Shown here: one piece after another, positions 35,491 through 44,334 of the stretch
How the letters are laid out: each line of letters begins with the position of its first letter
How positions within the stretch are numbered: position 1 is the first letter of the stretch
From: Ruminococcus sp.
GTDB taxonomy: Bacteria; Bacillota; Clostridia; Oscillospirales; Ruminococcaceae
Length of the DNA: 61,649 nt
NCBI GenBank assembly: GCA_017521805.1
Contig: JAFXDK010000007.1
Span: 1-61,649 of the forward strand
Direction: 5' to 3'
Notes under the pieces: generated by a model
The model's input: the letters and a program-made list of their open reading frames with translations, nothing else
Told to the model about the DNA's origin: nothing
Database searches by the model: none
Position numbers and translations under genes: made by a program

Positions 35491-36852
35491 TTATTTTCCA
35501 ACACAGAATCGAGAGAAAACCTCGTCTACAACTGCGTCGGTAATCCGTTCTCCTGTAAGCTCCAATAAATTCTGTTCTGCTTCGTCAACTAAAACATTGA
35601 CAGCATCAAGCATTTCTCCAAAATTAATTGCTTCTATGGCGTTTTCAATAGATTCCACCGCTTTTTCAATGCATAACTTCTGTCTTTCATTAGCAGCAGT
35701 TACTGATGAAAAACTATCGGAATTAATTTCAAAAATACACTTGACAGCATGTTCAAGGTCATCAATTCCCTGATTTTCCTTAGCGGAAATATATACAATA
35801 TGTAAAAAATATTCTTTCAAGCATTGTTCATCGATAACCAATTTTTCGTCGGATTTATTGACAACAGCAATGCATTTTTTATGTTTAATTTTATTAATCA
35901 ATTCAAAATCGTCCGCAGTCAGTGGACAGCTACCGTCAAATACAGCCAGCACAAGCTCAGAGGAATCAACTGTTTTCCATGCGATGTCCACACCGATTCC
36001 CTCGATAATATCATCTGTCTCACGGATGCCCGCCGTATCTGAAAGACGCAGAGTAATATCACCAAGCCGCACTGATTCTTCAACAACATCTCGTGTCGTA
36101 CCTGCAATATCTGTAACAATGCTTCTTTCACATCCGCTGAGGCAATTGAAAAGCGTAGATTTTCCAACGTTTGGTCTGCCAACGATTGCTGTAGCAACAC
36201 CCTCACGGACAATTCTTCCTCGGTCATAGTCAGCAGTAAGAGCTGATAAATCATTGCGTACCGCTTCAAGCTCCGATAAAATAGCCTCAGGCTCGACTTC
36301 GGGAATATCCTCATCGGGATAATCAGTCCATGCCGCAAGTCCGCTGAGAAGCTTCAAAAGGCGATTGGAACACTTTTTTGCAGCCTTGAAAACAGCTCCC
36401 TCACGAAGATTTTCAGCCATTTTCAACTCCAATTCACCCTTAGCGGAAATAACATCCATAACCGCTTCTGCCTGCGTTAAATCAAGCTTACCGTTGAGAA
36501 ATGCACGTTTTGTAAACTCACCCGCATCCGCAGTAACAGCGCCATTTTTTAAAGCGGCACGAAGAATTTTCCTTGAAACAAAAAGTCCGCCGTGACAAGA
36601 AATCTCCACGGTATCCTCACCTGTATAGCTGTGAGGAGCACGAAAAACCGTAAGTATACAATCATCAATCCGCTGTCCATTGTCATGAGCAATACCATAA
36701 GCACAGGTATACCCAGCCATATTATCAATATTTTTATCTCCGAAAGGATTGAAAATCTCCTTTGCAACAGAAAGGGCATTTTCACCGGAAATACGAATTA
36801 CAGCGATTCCTCCCACTGCATTGGGAGTTGAAATAGCAGCAATAGTAGACAT
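35491..36852 (-). CDS. mnmE: tRNA modification GTPase MnmE
   Basis: The ATG at 36852 is preferred because GGAG lies 6 bp upstream. The 453-residue GTPase has the N-terminal folate-binding domain (TIAAISTPNAVGGIAVIRISG), the G1 loop GRPNVGKSTLFN, SDTAGIRET as G3 and the C-terminal CVGK motif (FCVGK at the end). It works with MnmG on U34 of tRNA. A hairpin lies just upstream, between jag and this gene. Confidence 0.97.
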   Translation of the reverse strand: MSTIAAISTPNAVGGIAVIRISGENALSVAKEIFNPFGDKNIDNMAGYTCAYGIAHDNGQRIDDCILTVFRAPHSYTGEDTVEISCHGGLFVSRKILRAALKNGAVTADAGEFTKRAFLNGKLDLTQAEAVMDVISAKGELELKMAENLREGAVFKAAKKCSNRLLKLLSGLAAWTDYPDEDIPEVEPEAILSELEAVRNDLSALTADYDRGRIVREGVATAIVGRPNVGKSTLFNCLSGCERSIVTDIAGTTRDVVEESVRLGDITLRLSDTAGIRETDDIIEGIGVDIAWKTVDSSELVLAVFDGSCPLTADDFELINKIKHKKCIAVVNKSDEKLVIDEQCLKEYFLHIVYISAKENQGIDDLEHAVKCIFEINSDSFSSVTAANERQKLCIEKAVESIENAIEAINFGEMLDAVNVLVDEAEQNLLELTGERITDAVVDEVFSRFCVGK

Positions 36853-36864
36853 AATTTTCTCCAT

Positions 36865-36901
36865 AAAGGGCTGTCACAAGTCAACCTGCAACAGCCCTTT
36901 T
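36865..36901 (-). terminator. Hairpin between jag and mnmE
   Basis: AAAGGGCTGT and ACAGCCCTTT form a 10-bp stem with a 16-nt loop. On the minus strand only a short TTTAT follows, so it may attenuate rather than fully stop transcription from jag into mnmE. Confidence 0.55.
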
Positions 36902-36906
36902 CTTAA

Positions 36907-38013
36907 TTAAAATTCAATTTTTCCGTAAAGTCCGCCTTCCATGGAATCCTCGGGCTTTGGCTTTTTGTAATCCTTTTCAAAAGATGTTGAAAGGTCAATT
37001 GCCTTTGCCTCGAAATTCTCACGACGGCGATCACGTCCGCCCTGTCTGCCGCGTCTGTCATCACGGCGAGGACCTCTGCCTCTGCCGTTGTTGCGGTTAT
37101 TTCTGGGATTTGTAGAAGAAATAATAATCCTTCTGTAAGGCTCTTCACCAACAGAACGTGAAGCAACACCCTCAATATTTGCAACAGCAGAGTGAATAAC
37201 GCGTCTTTCATATGGATTCATAGGCTCAAGCTGCTGTGAACGACCTGTTCTGATTACAGACTTTGCAACCTTAGCGGCAAGCTGTTCGAGAGTTTCCTTT
37301 CTCTTGCTTCTGTATCCGAGACAATCAATTGTAATGCGGAAATAATCCTTATCGCCTTTGTTAGCAATAATTGAGCAGAGGTACTGAATGGAATCAAGAG
37401 TTTCTCCACGTCTGCCGATGATTGTACCGTTGTTATCACTTTCAATATTGATAACAGCACCTGTTTCGTTCTGGTATACAACAAAGTTTGCATCGATATC
37501 CATAGCCTTAAAAATGCTGATGATGTAATCTCTTGCAATTTTAACCTTAGGATTCATAAGAGCCTCGTCCTCGATGAGAGTAAAGTCATCAAGGGAGAAT
37601 TCCATATCATCTTCCTTAGTTTCAGGAGCTTTTTCCTCAGCAACAGACTCCTCAACGGGAGCAGCTTCAACTACAGGAGCAGTTTCAACAACTTCATCAG
37701 GAACAACAACAGGCTCTTCTTCAACAACAGCCTCGGGAACTTCTACAATTTCAGGTGTTTTCACAGGCGCAGGTGCTTCTACAACTTTAGGAGCTTCAAC
37801 GGGCTTTGCAGGTGCGGCAGCCTTAGCCTCGGGCTTTTTTACCTCATCAGCGCAAGTAGCTTTAACTTTTGCATCAACAGCACCAAGTCCTAAAAATCCT
37901 TTTTTACCTTCGCTGATTACTTCAAATTTAATTTCGCTTTCTTTTTTTCCGAATTTCTTAACCGCCATAGCCTTAGCTTCTTCTACGGTTTTCGCGGTAA
38001 ACATCTCTGTCAT
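36907..38013 (-). CDS. jag: RNA-binding protein Jag/KhpB
   Basis: The 368-residue protein has a Jag-N domain (residues 1-52, with GKKGFLGLGAVDAKVKA) and a long Ala/Pro/Glu/Val-rich linker (about 55-150). A KH domain containing NNGTIIGRRGETLDSIQYL, an R3H domain (YERRVIHSAV) and an Arg/Gly-rich tail follow. It is longer than usual because of the linker and the tail. The family binds RNA with KhpA and is encoded next to the membrane insertase. AAGGAGG precedes the start. Confidence 0.93.
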   Translation of the reverse strand: MTEMFTAKTVEEAKAMAVKKFGKKESEIKFEVISEGKKGFLGLGAVDAKVKATCADEVKKPEAKAAAPAKPVEAPKVVEAPAPVKTPEIVEVPEAVVEEEPVVVPDEVVETAPVVEAAPVEESVAEEKAPETKEDDMEFSLDDFTLIEDEALMNPKVKIARDYIISIFKAMDIDANFVVYQNETGAVINIESDNNGTIIGRRGETLDSIQYLCSIIANKGDKDYFRITIDCLGYRSKRKETLEQLAAKVAKSVIRTGRSQQLEPMNPYERRVIHSAVANIEGVASRSVGEEPYRRIIISSTNPRNNRNNGRGRGPRRDDRRGRQGGRDRRRENFEAKAIDLSTSFEKDYKKPKPEDSMEGGLYGKIEF

Positions 38014-38031
38014 TTCAATACCTCCTTAAAA

Positions 38032-39198
38032 TTAATCTTCATTATCATTTGAATCATCATATAAATCGCCATATTTGTCAGCCATTCTGCGTCTTGCGTC
38101 TTTTATGGCATCACGATTTATTTTATTCTGCTCTGAACGTGAAAGCTTTTCATGTGATGAATTGCCTGTTCCTCCGTTTTGAGCTTCAAGAGCAGCCTGC
38201 TGCTCTAACATTCTCTGCATAAAAGTTTTCTTTTCTGGGTGCTTTTCAGCGTAGATACGTGCTTTTTCCTTTTCCTTTTCATTAATAGCCACAACTTTGT
38301 CATGTGTGAAGTATAGATTAAGACCAAAAGTTACAAGGAAAGAGAAAAGAGCTGACCAAATCCAATAGAAACCGATACCTGCGGGGAGCTCAAATGCAAA
38401 CCAGATCGACATAAGAGGAGAAAGAAGCATCATAGCTGTCATACATCCGCCGCCTGCCTGAGCAGTGGGATTAGTCTTTTTCTGGTGATACATTGAATAA
38501 AAACTTGTGAGCAACTGTGCAAGACCTGCAAGGAAAGGAATAGCACAGAGAACAACAGCCTCAAAGTTCCATTCGTCTGGTTTAAGTGTAGGAACTTTAC
38601 CAAGATTTGCACCGAAAATAGTGAAATTCTCTGTAAACTCAGTTACAACTTGTCTGAAATTCTCGCCTATACTTGAAAAATCAGCAGAATGCTTATCAAG
38701 AGCCTCCATTGTGAGAAGCTCATTTCTCAGGTTATTTGACTGAATAGGATTACCGCCGTTTACATCCTTGAACTGTACAGCAAGCTCGGAAGCTTTTTCA
38801 ATAGCAGCCTTTCTTACAGGCTTGGATATATGAAGGATATGAGTTATAGGCTTATATACAACGTCAATGACGCCGAAAAGCAGAAACATCTGGATAAAAG
38901 CAGGGAGACATGAACCCATAGGGTTGAGTCCCTCCTCCTGATAAAGCTTCTGCTGTTCCTCCTGCAAACGTGTGGGATTATTTGAAAAGCTTTTCTGCAG
39001 CTTCTGGAGTTTAGGCTGGAGAAGCTGCATTCTTGCAGCACTCTTCTGAGTTTTATAATTCATTGGGAAGAGTAAAATCTTTGTTACAAGAGTAAACACA
39101 ATAATAGCAATAGCATAATTAGGTATGAGCTTATAAATTCCGCTCATAAGATATCCAAGAGGGATACCAATAAGATCATAAAGTGCGTTCAATTTCAA
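38032..39198 (-). CDS. yidC: Membrane protein insertase YidC
   Basis: The 388-residue protein has about five membrane segments and the YidC core with FPMNYKTQKSAARMQLLQPKLQKLQKSF and GSCLPAFIQMFLLFGVIDVVY. It inserts membrane proteins with or without Sec. The large central loop between the early segments (residues about 120-200) and the basic C-terminal tail look ordinary for Clostridia. It stands 18 bp before jag and 5 bp after yidD. Confidence 0.95.
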   Translation of the reverse strand: MKLNALYDLIGIPLGYLMSGIYKLIPNYAIAIIVFTLVTKILLFPMNYKTQKSAARMQLLQPKLQKLQKSFSNNPTRLQEEQQKLYQEEGLNPMGSCLPAFIQMFLLFGVIDVVYKPITHILHISKPVRKAAIEKASELAVQFKDVNGGNPIQSNNLRNELLTMEALDKHSADFSSIGENFRQVVTEFTENFTIFGANLGKVPTLKPDEWNFEAVVLCAIPFLAGLAQLLTSFYSMYHQKKTNPTAQAGGGCMTAMMLLSPLMSIWFAFELPAGIGFYWIWSALFSFLVTFGLNLYFTHDKVVAINEKEKEKARIYAEKHPEKKTFMQRMLEQQAALEAQNGGTGNSSHEKLSRSEQNKINRDAIKDARRRMADKYGDLYDDSNDNED

Positions 39199-39203
39199 TT
39201 CTC

Positions 39204-39524
39204 CTATATCAGTACATCTTCGGAGCTATCCTCCGTACCGTTCTTTTCTTCTGCTGTGTCAGCTTCACTGTGAAGCTTGGAATAATCAATTTTTTTCACT
39301 TTAAAAGTGAACTTTTCAGGGACATAGTCAATACCGCCCAAAGACCATGGATTACAGCGCAGAATTCTCCATACAGCCAGAGCCGAACCTCTTACAGCGC
39401 CGAATTTTTTTACAGCAGTGAGAGCATAGCAGCTGCATGTAGGATAATACTTGCATTTAGGCGGAAAAAGGGGCGAAATACATTTCTGATAGAACTTTAT
39501 CAGAGCAATAACAATAAATTTCAT
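39204..39524 (-). CDS. yidD: Membrane protein insertion efficiency factor YidD
   Basis: The 106-residue protein has the conserved [58 protein letters not shown] core of YidD, which helps YidC. The last 30 residues are an acidic tail absent from most relatives. It starts 4 bp after rnpA. Confidence 0.95.
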   Translation of the reverse strand: MKFIVIALIKFYQKCISPLFPPKCKYYPTCSCYALTAVKKFGAVRGSALAVWRILRCNPWSLGGIDYVPEKFTFKVKKIDYSKLHSEADTAEEKNGTEDSSEDVLI

Positions 39525-39527
39525 AGC

Positions 39528-39884
39528 TTAATGATTTACGAGCTTTTTCACAGCCTTGTTGATTTCCATAACGCCGTATTTATCGAAATATCCGCAGTAT
39601 TCGTCAGATTTTATACCAAGAATACCGCTTCTTGCCACAATTACAATATCAATGCCTATAGGCAGTTTAACCTCTGAATTTCGATATGCAAGACGAATAA
39701 GGCGTTTAGCGCGGTTACGTGCAACAGCATTTCCGATTTTTTTTCCTGCTGTAATGCCGAAACGGTTATAAGGTCGGTTATTTGGTTTTATGTATATCAC
39801 GGAATATTTTGAAGTGATATATCTGCCTTTTTTATACAACGTGAGGAAATCTTTATTTTCCCTCATAATGACGGTATAAAGCAT
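39528..39884 (-). CDS. rnpA: Ribonuclease P protein component
   Basis: The start at 39884 has GGGAGG 6 bp upstream; an earlier in-frame start at 39920 would lie in the terminator region. The 118-residue basic protein has the RNR motif in ARNRAKRLIRLAYR and the N-terminal FLTLYKKGRYITSKYSVIYIKPN. It binds the RNase P RNA and matures tRNA 5-prime ends. It follows rpmH, as in nearly all bacteria. Confidence 0.95.
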   Translation of the reverse strand: MLYTVIMRENKDFLTLYKKGRYITSKYSVIYIKPNNRPYNRFGITAGKKIGNAVARNRAKRLIRLAYRNSEVKLPIGIDIVIVARSGILGIKSDEYCGYFDKYGVMEINKAVKKLVNH

Positions 39885-39905
39885 AACAACCTCCCGAAAG
39901 CCCCT

Positions 39906-39940
39906 AATAAAAAAGACCACAAAAACGTATTTTTGTGGTC
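39906..39940 (-). terminator. Terminator or attenuator between rpmH and rnpA
   Basis: On the minus strand GACCACAAAAA pairs with TTTTTGTGGTC over 11 bp with a TACG loop, followed by TTTTTT. It can lower rnpA output relative to the ribosomal protein gene. Confidence 0.8.
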
Positions 39941-39947
39941 AGCGTCG

Positions 39948-40082
39948 TCAGTGAGTTAATCTTGCTCTGCCCTTAGATCTTCTACGAGCTAAAACCTTTC
40001 TGCCGTTCTTTGTAGCCATTCTCTTCATGAAGCCATGCTCCTTCTTTCTATGGAGCTTCTTAGGCTGATATGTTCTTTTCAT
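39948..40082 (-). CDS. rpmH: Large ribosomal subunit protein bL34
   Basis: This 44-residue basic protein begins [18 protein letters not shown] and continues [17 protein letters not shown], the standard L34 sequence. GGAGG precedes the start. It is the first gene leftward of oriC, with a perfect promoter at 40152-40180. Confidence 0.98.
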   Translation of the reverse strand: MKRTYQPKKLHRKKEHGFMKRMATKNGRKVLARRRSKGRARLTH

Positions 40083-40151
40083 TTTATAATCCTCCTCTCG
40101 ATTTGTACTATAAAAGAGCGTTTTGCCCTTATTTACATATTACACTTAAGA

Positions 40152-40180
40152 ATTATACCTCAAAAGCCGCAATATGTCAA
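40152..40180 (-). promoter_or_regulatory. rpmH promoter
   Basis: On the minus strand TTGACA (40175-40180) and TATAAT (40152-40157) are 17 bp apart, a consensus promoter. Confidence 0.9.
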
Positions 40181-40793
40181 GAGGTTTTAGAATTTTTTTT
40201 GAAAATGATGAATTTTGATAAAATTCAACAGTTGTATCACAGGCTTTTTGGCACATTTTTTTAAAAAAGTTTTGGTATGTAAAAAAATGATGTATACATC
40301 CTTTGGCGTTCCGAAATTTTCGAAAAACCTGAGGCAATACCGCACAAAGCTCGTGAGAAAGATGCAAAGTCAGATTTTTCGTCAGATTGTATAGGGCATC
40401 TATAAAAACCGGAACACGAGCAGGATTTCGTAAATAACAAATATCAGTTACAAGGCGAAAAACACAGTAATACTTTGTGTATTGCATGGTTTGGCAATGC
40501 TATAAATGATATTTGTTATAGAAAGACTGCCGTGAGTGGCGTTTTTAGAGGTTTCCATAAATACTTTTCCACACCACCAACTCCTGACAACTGTTGAAAA
40601 GTTAAAAAAATATGTGGAAAGACTGTCAGAAATGTGTCGAATTTTTGAATTTCAACAGCTTTTATATCGTTTCTGTAAGCCGATACCACCATTTTTCAAC
40701 AAAACACAGTTGTTTCAACACTCTTTTCAACAATGTGTCAAAAGAGATGTGGAAATCTCTCTTTTTTTCTCTCTTTTTTTTATCCTTTATCCC

Positions 40794-40822
40794 TTGCAAT
40801 TTCAATGGGAGTATGTTATAAT
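40794..40822 (+). promoter_or_regulatory. dnaA promoter
   Basis: TTGCAA (40794-40799) and TATAAT (40817-40822) are 17 bp apart with a TG extended minus-10. It lies just after the DnaA-box cluster, which fits DnaA autoregulation. Confidence 0.85.
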
Positions 40823-40917
40823 GGTATTATATTAATATAGGAGAGTATCGTTATTTTGCAAATTTCCGCCACACACGCGGTATGTTCCTTTCAAATTTCA
40901 ATTAATGGAGGTTAAAA

Positions 40918-42291
40918 ATGAATTCATTTACAGAATTATTTGATAGCGTGAAGAATTACTGTCTTGAACATGAAAAAATGCCTGATGTTGCCATAAAAAC
41001 ATGGCTCAATACTATGACACCAGTCAGCTTTGACGGTGAAAATGCTATTTTCAGTGTTCTTACAGGATTTCAGAAAGATATCGTTATGAACAAGTATGCT
41101 GAAACCCTCAAAGAAGCTTTCACTGAAATGCTGGGTCTTAATGTAAATATTATAATCAATGTTAATTCCACTGACAACGAGCCTACAGCTCCCATTCCGA
41201 CTGAAGAGGAGCTTGAAAAGAAGAACGCAGAGCTTGAACAGTCCTATAAATTCGCAAATTATGACTATACTTTTGATACATTTATCGAAGGTCCTTCAAA
41301 CAGTTTCGCTCTTGCCTGCAGTAAATCCGTTGCAAAAAACTGCGGTGAAAGCGACGTTTCAGGCTATAATCCGCTGTTTATTTATGGTCCGTCAGGTATG
41401 GGAAAAACTCACCTTATCACAGCTATTGCAAATGAAGTGAGAATTACACGACCTGAATACAATATCGTCTATATTACCAGCGAAACTTTCGGAAACGATC
41501 TTATTGCAGCTATTCAGAAAAACCAGATTTCAGATTTCCATGAAAAATACAGAAATGCTGATATGCTCCTCATTGACGACATTCAGTTCTTTGCAGGAAA
41601 AGAGCGTATGCAAGAGGAATTTTTCCACACATTCTACAAGCTTCACCAGGAGGGAAAACAGATTGTTATCACCTCAGATAAGCCACCCAAGGAGCTTATC
41701 ACCCTTGAAGCAAGACTGAGAACCCGTTTTGAGGGCGGACTTATTGCAGATATTTCCGCACCTGATTTTGAAACAAGACTTGCAATTATAACAAGAAAAA
41801 GTGAACTTCTTGAACTTAAAATGCCTGCTGAGGTTTCAGAATTCATGGCAAATCGCCTGAAATCCAATATTCGTCAGCTTGAGGGTGCTGTTCTTCGACT
41901 TAAAGCGCTGAATCATTTTGCAGGCAGCCCCATCACAATTTCCATGGCGCAGAGTGTTATCCGCGATGTTCTCACTGATGAACAGCCTATCCCGATTACT
42001 GTTGAAAAAATTATCAACGAGGTTTCTACGGTATATGGCGTATCTCCCGATGACCTCCGTTCAAACAAGCGTTCACAACAGATTTCTATTGCACGTAAGG
42101 TAGCTATTTACGTTGTCCGTGAGATTACAGATATGCCGCTTGCATCAATCGGTACTGAATTTGGCGGCCGTGACCATTCTACAATTGTTTATTCCGTAAA
42201 CAGCGTAGTTGCAGCAATTCAGAAAGATTCAAACCTGAATAATCTTGTTAATGATATTATCAAGAATATTCGCGATAAGAGCAAGGGTTAA
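40918..42291 (+). CDS. dnaA: Replication initiator DnaA
   Basis: The 457-residue initiator has the N-terminal domain I, a linker (residues about 90-115), AAA+ domain III with Walker A GPSGMGKTHL, Walker B DMLLIDDIQF and sensor segments, and the C-terminal DNA-binding domain with GGRDHSTIVYS. It binds the boxes on both sides of its own gene and opens oriC. GGAGG precedes the start. Confidence 0.98.
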   Translation: MNSFTELFDSVKNYCLEHEKMPDVAIKTWLNTMTPVSFDGENAIFSVLTGFQKDIVMNKYAETLKEAFTEMLGLNVNIIINVNSTDNEPTAPIPTEEELEKKNAELEQSYKFANYDYTFDTFIEGPSNSFALACSKSVAKNCGESDVSGYNPLFIYGPSGMGKTHLITAIANEVRITRPEYNIVYITSETFGNDLIAAIQKNQISDFHEKYRNADMLLIDDIQFFAGKERMQEEFFHTFYKLHQEGKQIVITSDKPPKELITLEARLRTRFEGGLIADISAPDFETRLAIITRKSELLELKMPAEVSEFMANRLKSNIRQLEGAVLRLKALNHFAGSPITISMAQSVIRDVLTDEQPIPITVEKIINEVSTVYGVSPDDLRSNKRSQQISIARKVAIYVVREITDMPLASIGTEFGGRDHSTIVYSVNSVVAAIQKDSNLNNLVNDIIKNIRDKSKG

Positions 42292-42706
42292 TTAATCAGG
42301 AAATAAACATTTTTCCCACACAGTTTTTACAGTTGAAAATGTTGGTAAACAAACTTTCAACCAAGTTTTCAACAGAGTGTTTAAAACTTAGTTGAAAACA
42401 AAACTCATTTCTGTTACGCAATATTAGGCGGTAAAATTTACATGTTGAAAATATAGCTTTTCGTCTTTTCAACGTGATGCACTTTTCAACATTTAACAGA
42501 CTGTCAGGGGAATTGTAAAACATAAAAACTAAAATCCCCTATTCCACAGACTTTTCCACTTTTCATCAACTTCAACTCCACAACTCTCAACGCTGTAAAC
42601 AATGAAACAGAGTGAAAAATAAAAATCCAACACATCAAACAATTTCACAACAGCCTGTTGTGGACGAGCTTTCGGCTGTATATTGAGAAAAAAAGGACAT
42701 ACTGAC

Positions 42707-42765
42707 TTTTCAACACCCCCTACTACTACTACTAAATTTATTATACTTATTTTATCTTTTCTTAC
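42707..42765 (+). other. DnaA box, GC cluster, DnaA-trio and unwinding element
   Basis: TTTTCAACA (42707-42715) is followed by CCCCC (42716-42720), then TACTACTACTACTAA (42721-42735) and an A/T-only-like stretch. This is the order box, GC cluster, trio and unwinding region described for Bacillus subtilis oriC. Confidence 0.85.
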
Positions 42766-42820
42766 TTTAATTTTAGTCTTTCTTATCTTAATCATATTTT
42801 TGATGAAACACTGTGGATTG

Positions 42821-42860
42821 ATATCAGCTTAGATACTGATATATCAGCTTAGATACTGAT
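42821..42860 (+). repeat. Perfect tandem 20-bp repeat before dnaN
   Basis: The same 20 bases occur twice without spacing (42821-42840 and 42841-42860). Each unit contains ATCAG and CTGAT as an inverted pair. It lies about 35 bp upstream of the dnaN start, between the unwinding region and the ribosome site. Confidence 0.9.
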
Positions 42861-42893
42861 TAAATTAAGCTTAACAGGAGGGCTTTTATATAA

Positions 42894-43997
42894 ATGAAAT
42901 TCATATGCAAGAAAATCGAATTAAGTGAAGCTATCAGCAACGTTTCAAGAGCCGTACCTCAGAAATCAACAATACAGGCTCTTGAGGGTATAAAAGTAAA
43001 AATCACACCCGGTTGTGTTGAGCTTACTGCATACAATCTTGAAATGGGTATCAGAACAACAATTGATGCAGATACAAATGATAACGGTGAATTTGTTGTC
43101 AATACACGACTTTTCAACGAATTTACAAAGAAAATGGCTGGAGATGAAGTAGTTTTCACAATTGATGAAAATAACATTATCAATATCACGTCGGAAGCTT
43201 CAGATTGTACATTTTCAGCTATGTCAGCAGAGGAATATCCCGATTTGCCTGTAGTTGATTCCAACCGCAGCTTTGAAGTTCCGCAGAATATCCTCCGTTC
43301 TATGATAAATATGACAGGCTATGCCGTTTCCCAGAATGAGAATAAGCCTATTTTTACAGGAGAACTTTTTGATATTGAGGGACAAAGCTTCACAATGGTA
43401 GCTATTGACGGATTCCGCCTTGCTATCAGAAATGAATCTATTGACAACAGCGAAAAATTCAATTTTGTTGTGCCGAAAAAGGCATTGCAGGAGGTTTCAA
43501 CCCTTATTCGTGAGGATTGTGCAGATAACTGTTTTATCAGCGTAAATGACAGACATATTATTTTCAAAATCAATAAATTCTACGTTATATCCCGACTTTT
43601 AGAGGGTGCTTTCCATAACTACAAAATGAGTATTCCAAACAGCTACAAGACAGAAGTTTTTGTCAGCAAAAAGGATTTCACAGCTTGTCTGGAAAGATGC
43701 TCGCTTATTGTAGATGAAAAAAATAAATGCCCTATTCGCTGTGAAATTGGCGGAGGCGTTATGAAAATCAACTGCAAGACGGCAATCGGTAAAGTAAATG
43801 ACGCAATTTCTGCCGATATTTCGGGAGAAGCTGTTACTATCGGTTTCAATAACAGACTTATGTTGGAGGCTCTTAAAGCAGCCGAGGGTGATAAGGTGAG
43901 AATCCGTCTTAACGGCGCAATGAAAGTTATTGAGCTTCTTCCGCCAATGGGAGAAAGTTATATTTTCCTTGTTATGCCTATTCAGTTGAAAAATTGA
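42894..43997 (+). CDS. dnaN: DNA polymerase III beta sliding clamp
   Basis: The 367-residue clamp subunit begins MKFICKKIELSEAISNVSRAVPQKSTIQALEGIKVK and shows the three repeated clamp domains, ending VIELLPPMGESYIFLVMPIQLKN, a typical C-terminus. It forms the ring that tethers polymerase. AGGAGGG precedes the start. A pair of REP palindromes separates it from the S4 gene. Confidence 0.98.
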   Translation: MKFICKKIELSEAISNVSRAVPQKSTIQALEGIKVKITPGCVELTAYNLEMGIRTTIDADTNDNGEFVVNTRLFNEFTKKMAGDEVVFTIDENNIINITSEASDCTFSAMSAEEYPDLPVVDSNRSFEVPQNILRSMINMTGYAVSQNENKPIFTGELFDIEGQSFTMVAIDGFRLAIRNESIDNSEKFNFVVPKKALQEVSTLIREDCADNCFISVNDRHIIFKINKFYVISRLLEGAFHNYKMSIPNSYKTEVFVSKKDFTACLERCSLIVDEKNKCPIRCEIGGGVMKINCKTAIGKVNDAISADISGEAVTIGFNNRLMLEALKAAEGDKVRIRLNGAMKVIELLPPMGESYIFLVMPIQLKN

Positions 43998-44019
43998 TTT
44001 GATTGTAATTCATCTTTAT

Positions 44020-44095
44020 GTAGGGACACGGTGTGCCGTGTCCGTGTAGCATAAATTGAACATTGGCAGGCGGACACGGCACGCCGTGTCCCTAC
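44020..44095. repeat. Converging REP pair
   Basis: A plus-strand GTAG copy (44020-44043, stems GGACACGG and CCGTGTCC) faces a minus-strand copy (44072-44095, GGACACGGC-AC-GCCGTGTCC then CTAC) across a 28-bp spacer, a BIME-like arrangement. It sits between dnaN and the S4 gene. Confidence 0.9.
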
Positions 44096-44124
44096 AATTG
44101 ATAACGTTAAAGCGAGGTATAAAA

Positions 44125-44334
44125 ATGCCTGAAATTAAAATCACAACAGAATTTATAAAGCTTGACGCTCTCCTGAAATTCGCCTCTATGGTTGGTTCAG
44201 GCGGAGAAGCAAAAATGCTCATACAGGACGGTCAGGTTCTCGTAAACGACGAGGTCTGCACTATGCGCGGAAAAAAAATCCGTCCGGGAGATACTGTTAA
44301 AATTATCGGCGGAGATGAGGTAACTGTGTGCTGA
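44125..44334 (+). CDS. S4-domain RNA-binding protein (YaaA/RlbA-like)
   Basis: The 69-residue protein from the ATG at 44125 (GAGG upstream) is a single S4 domain: [50 protein letters not shown]. It is always found between dnaN and recF in Firmicutes and probably binds RNA. Its end overlaps the GTG start of recF by 7 bp, so recF is translationally coupled. Confidence 0.93.
   Translation: MPEIKITTEFIKLDALLKFASMVGSGGEAKMLIQDGQVLVNDEVCTMRGKKIRPGDTVKIIGGDEVTVC

Larger units (their letters stand above)
40083..40917. other. oriC, dnaA-upstream part
   Basis: Between rpmH and dnaA, DnaA-box-like 9-mers crowd 40565-40756: TTTTCCACA at 40565-40573; TTTTCAACA or its complement at 40592-40600, 40693-40701 and 40724-40732; near-matches at 40613, 40649, 40712 and 40748. 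The left part, 40183-40560, shows no gene or strong signal. The dnaA promoter and GGAGG site close the region. TTTTCAACA as a working box is an inference. Confidence 0.8.
42292..42893. other. oriC, dnaA-dnaN part
   Basis: A second DnaA-box field occupies 42312-42560. TTTTCAACA or its complement occurs at 42366, 42443, 42483 and 42707, with variants at 42331, 42390, 42466, 42540 and 42552. It leads into a GC cluster and a DnaA-trio followed by AT-rich DNA (unwinding element), a DnaA-box-like TGTGGATTG at 42812, and a tandem 20-bp repeat just before dnaN. No gene is present. Confidence 0.85.

Noticed and set aside
40536-40835. Open frame in the dnaA-upstream region
   Set aside because: The stretch is a run of DnaA boxes ending at the dnaA promoter; there is no ribosome site.
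42821-42860. CRISPR-like repeat
   Set aside because: Only two units without spacers; no array or cas genes anywhere in the window.
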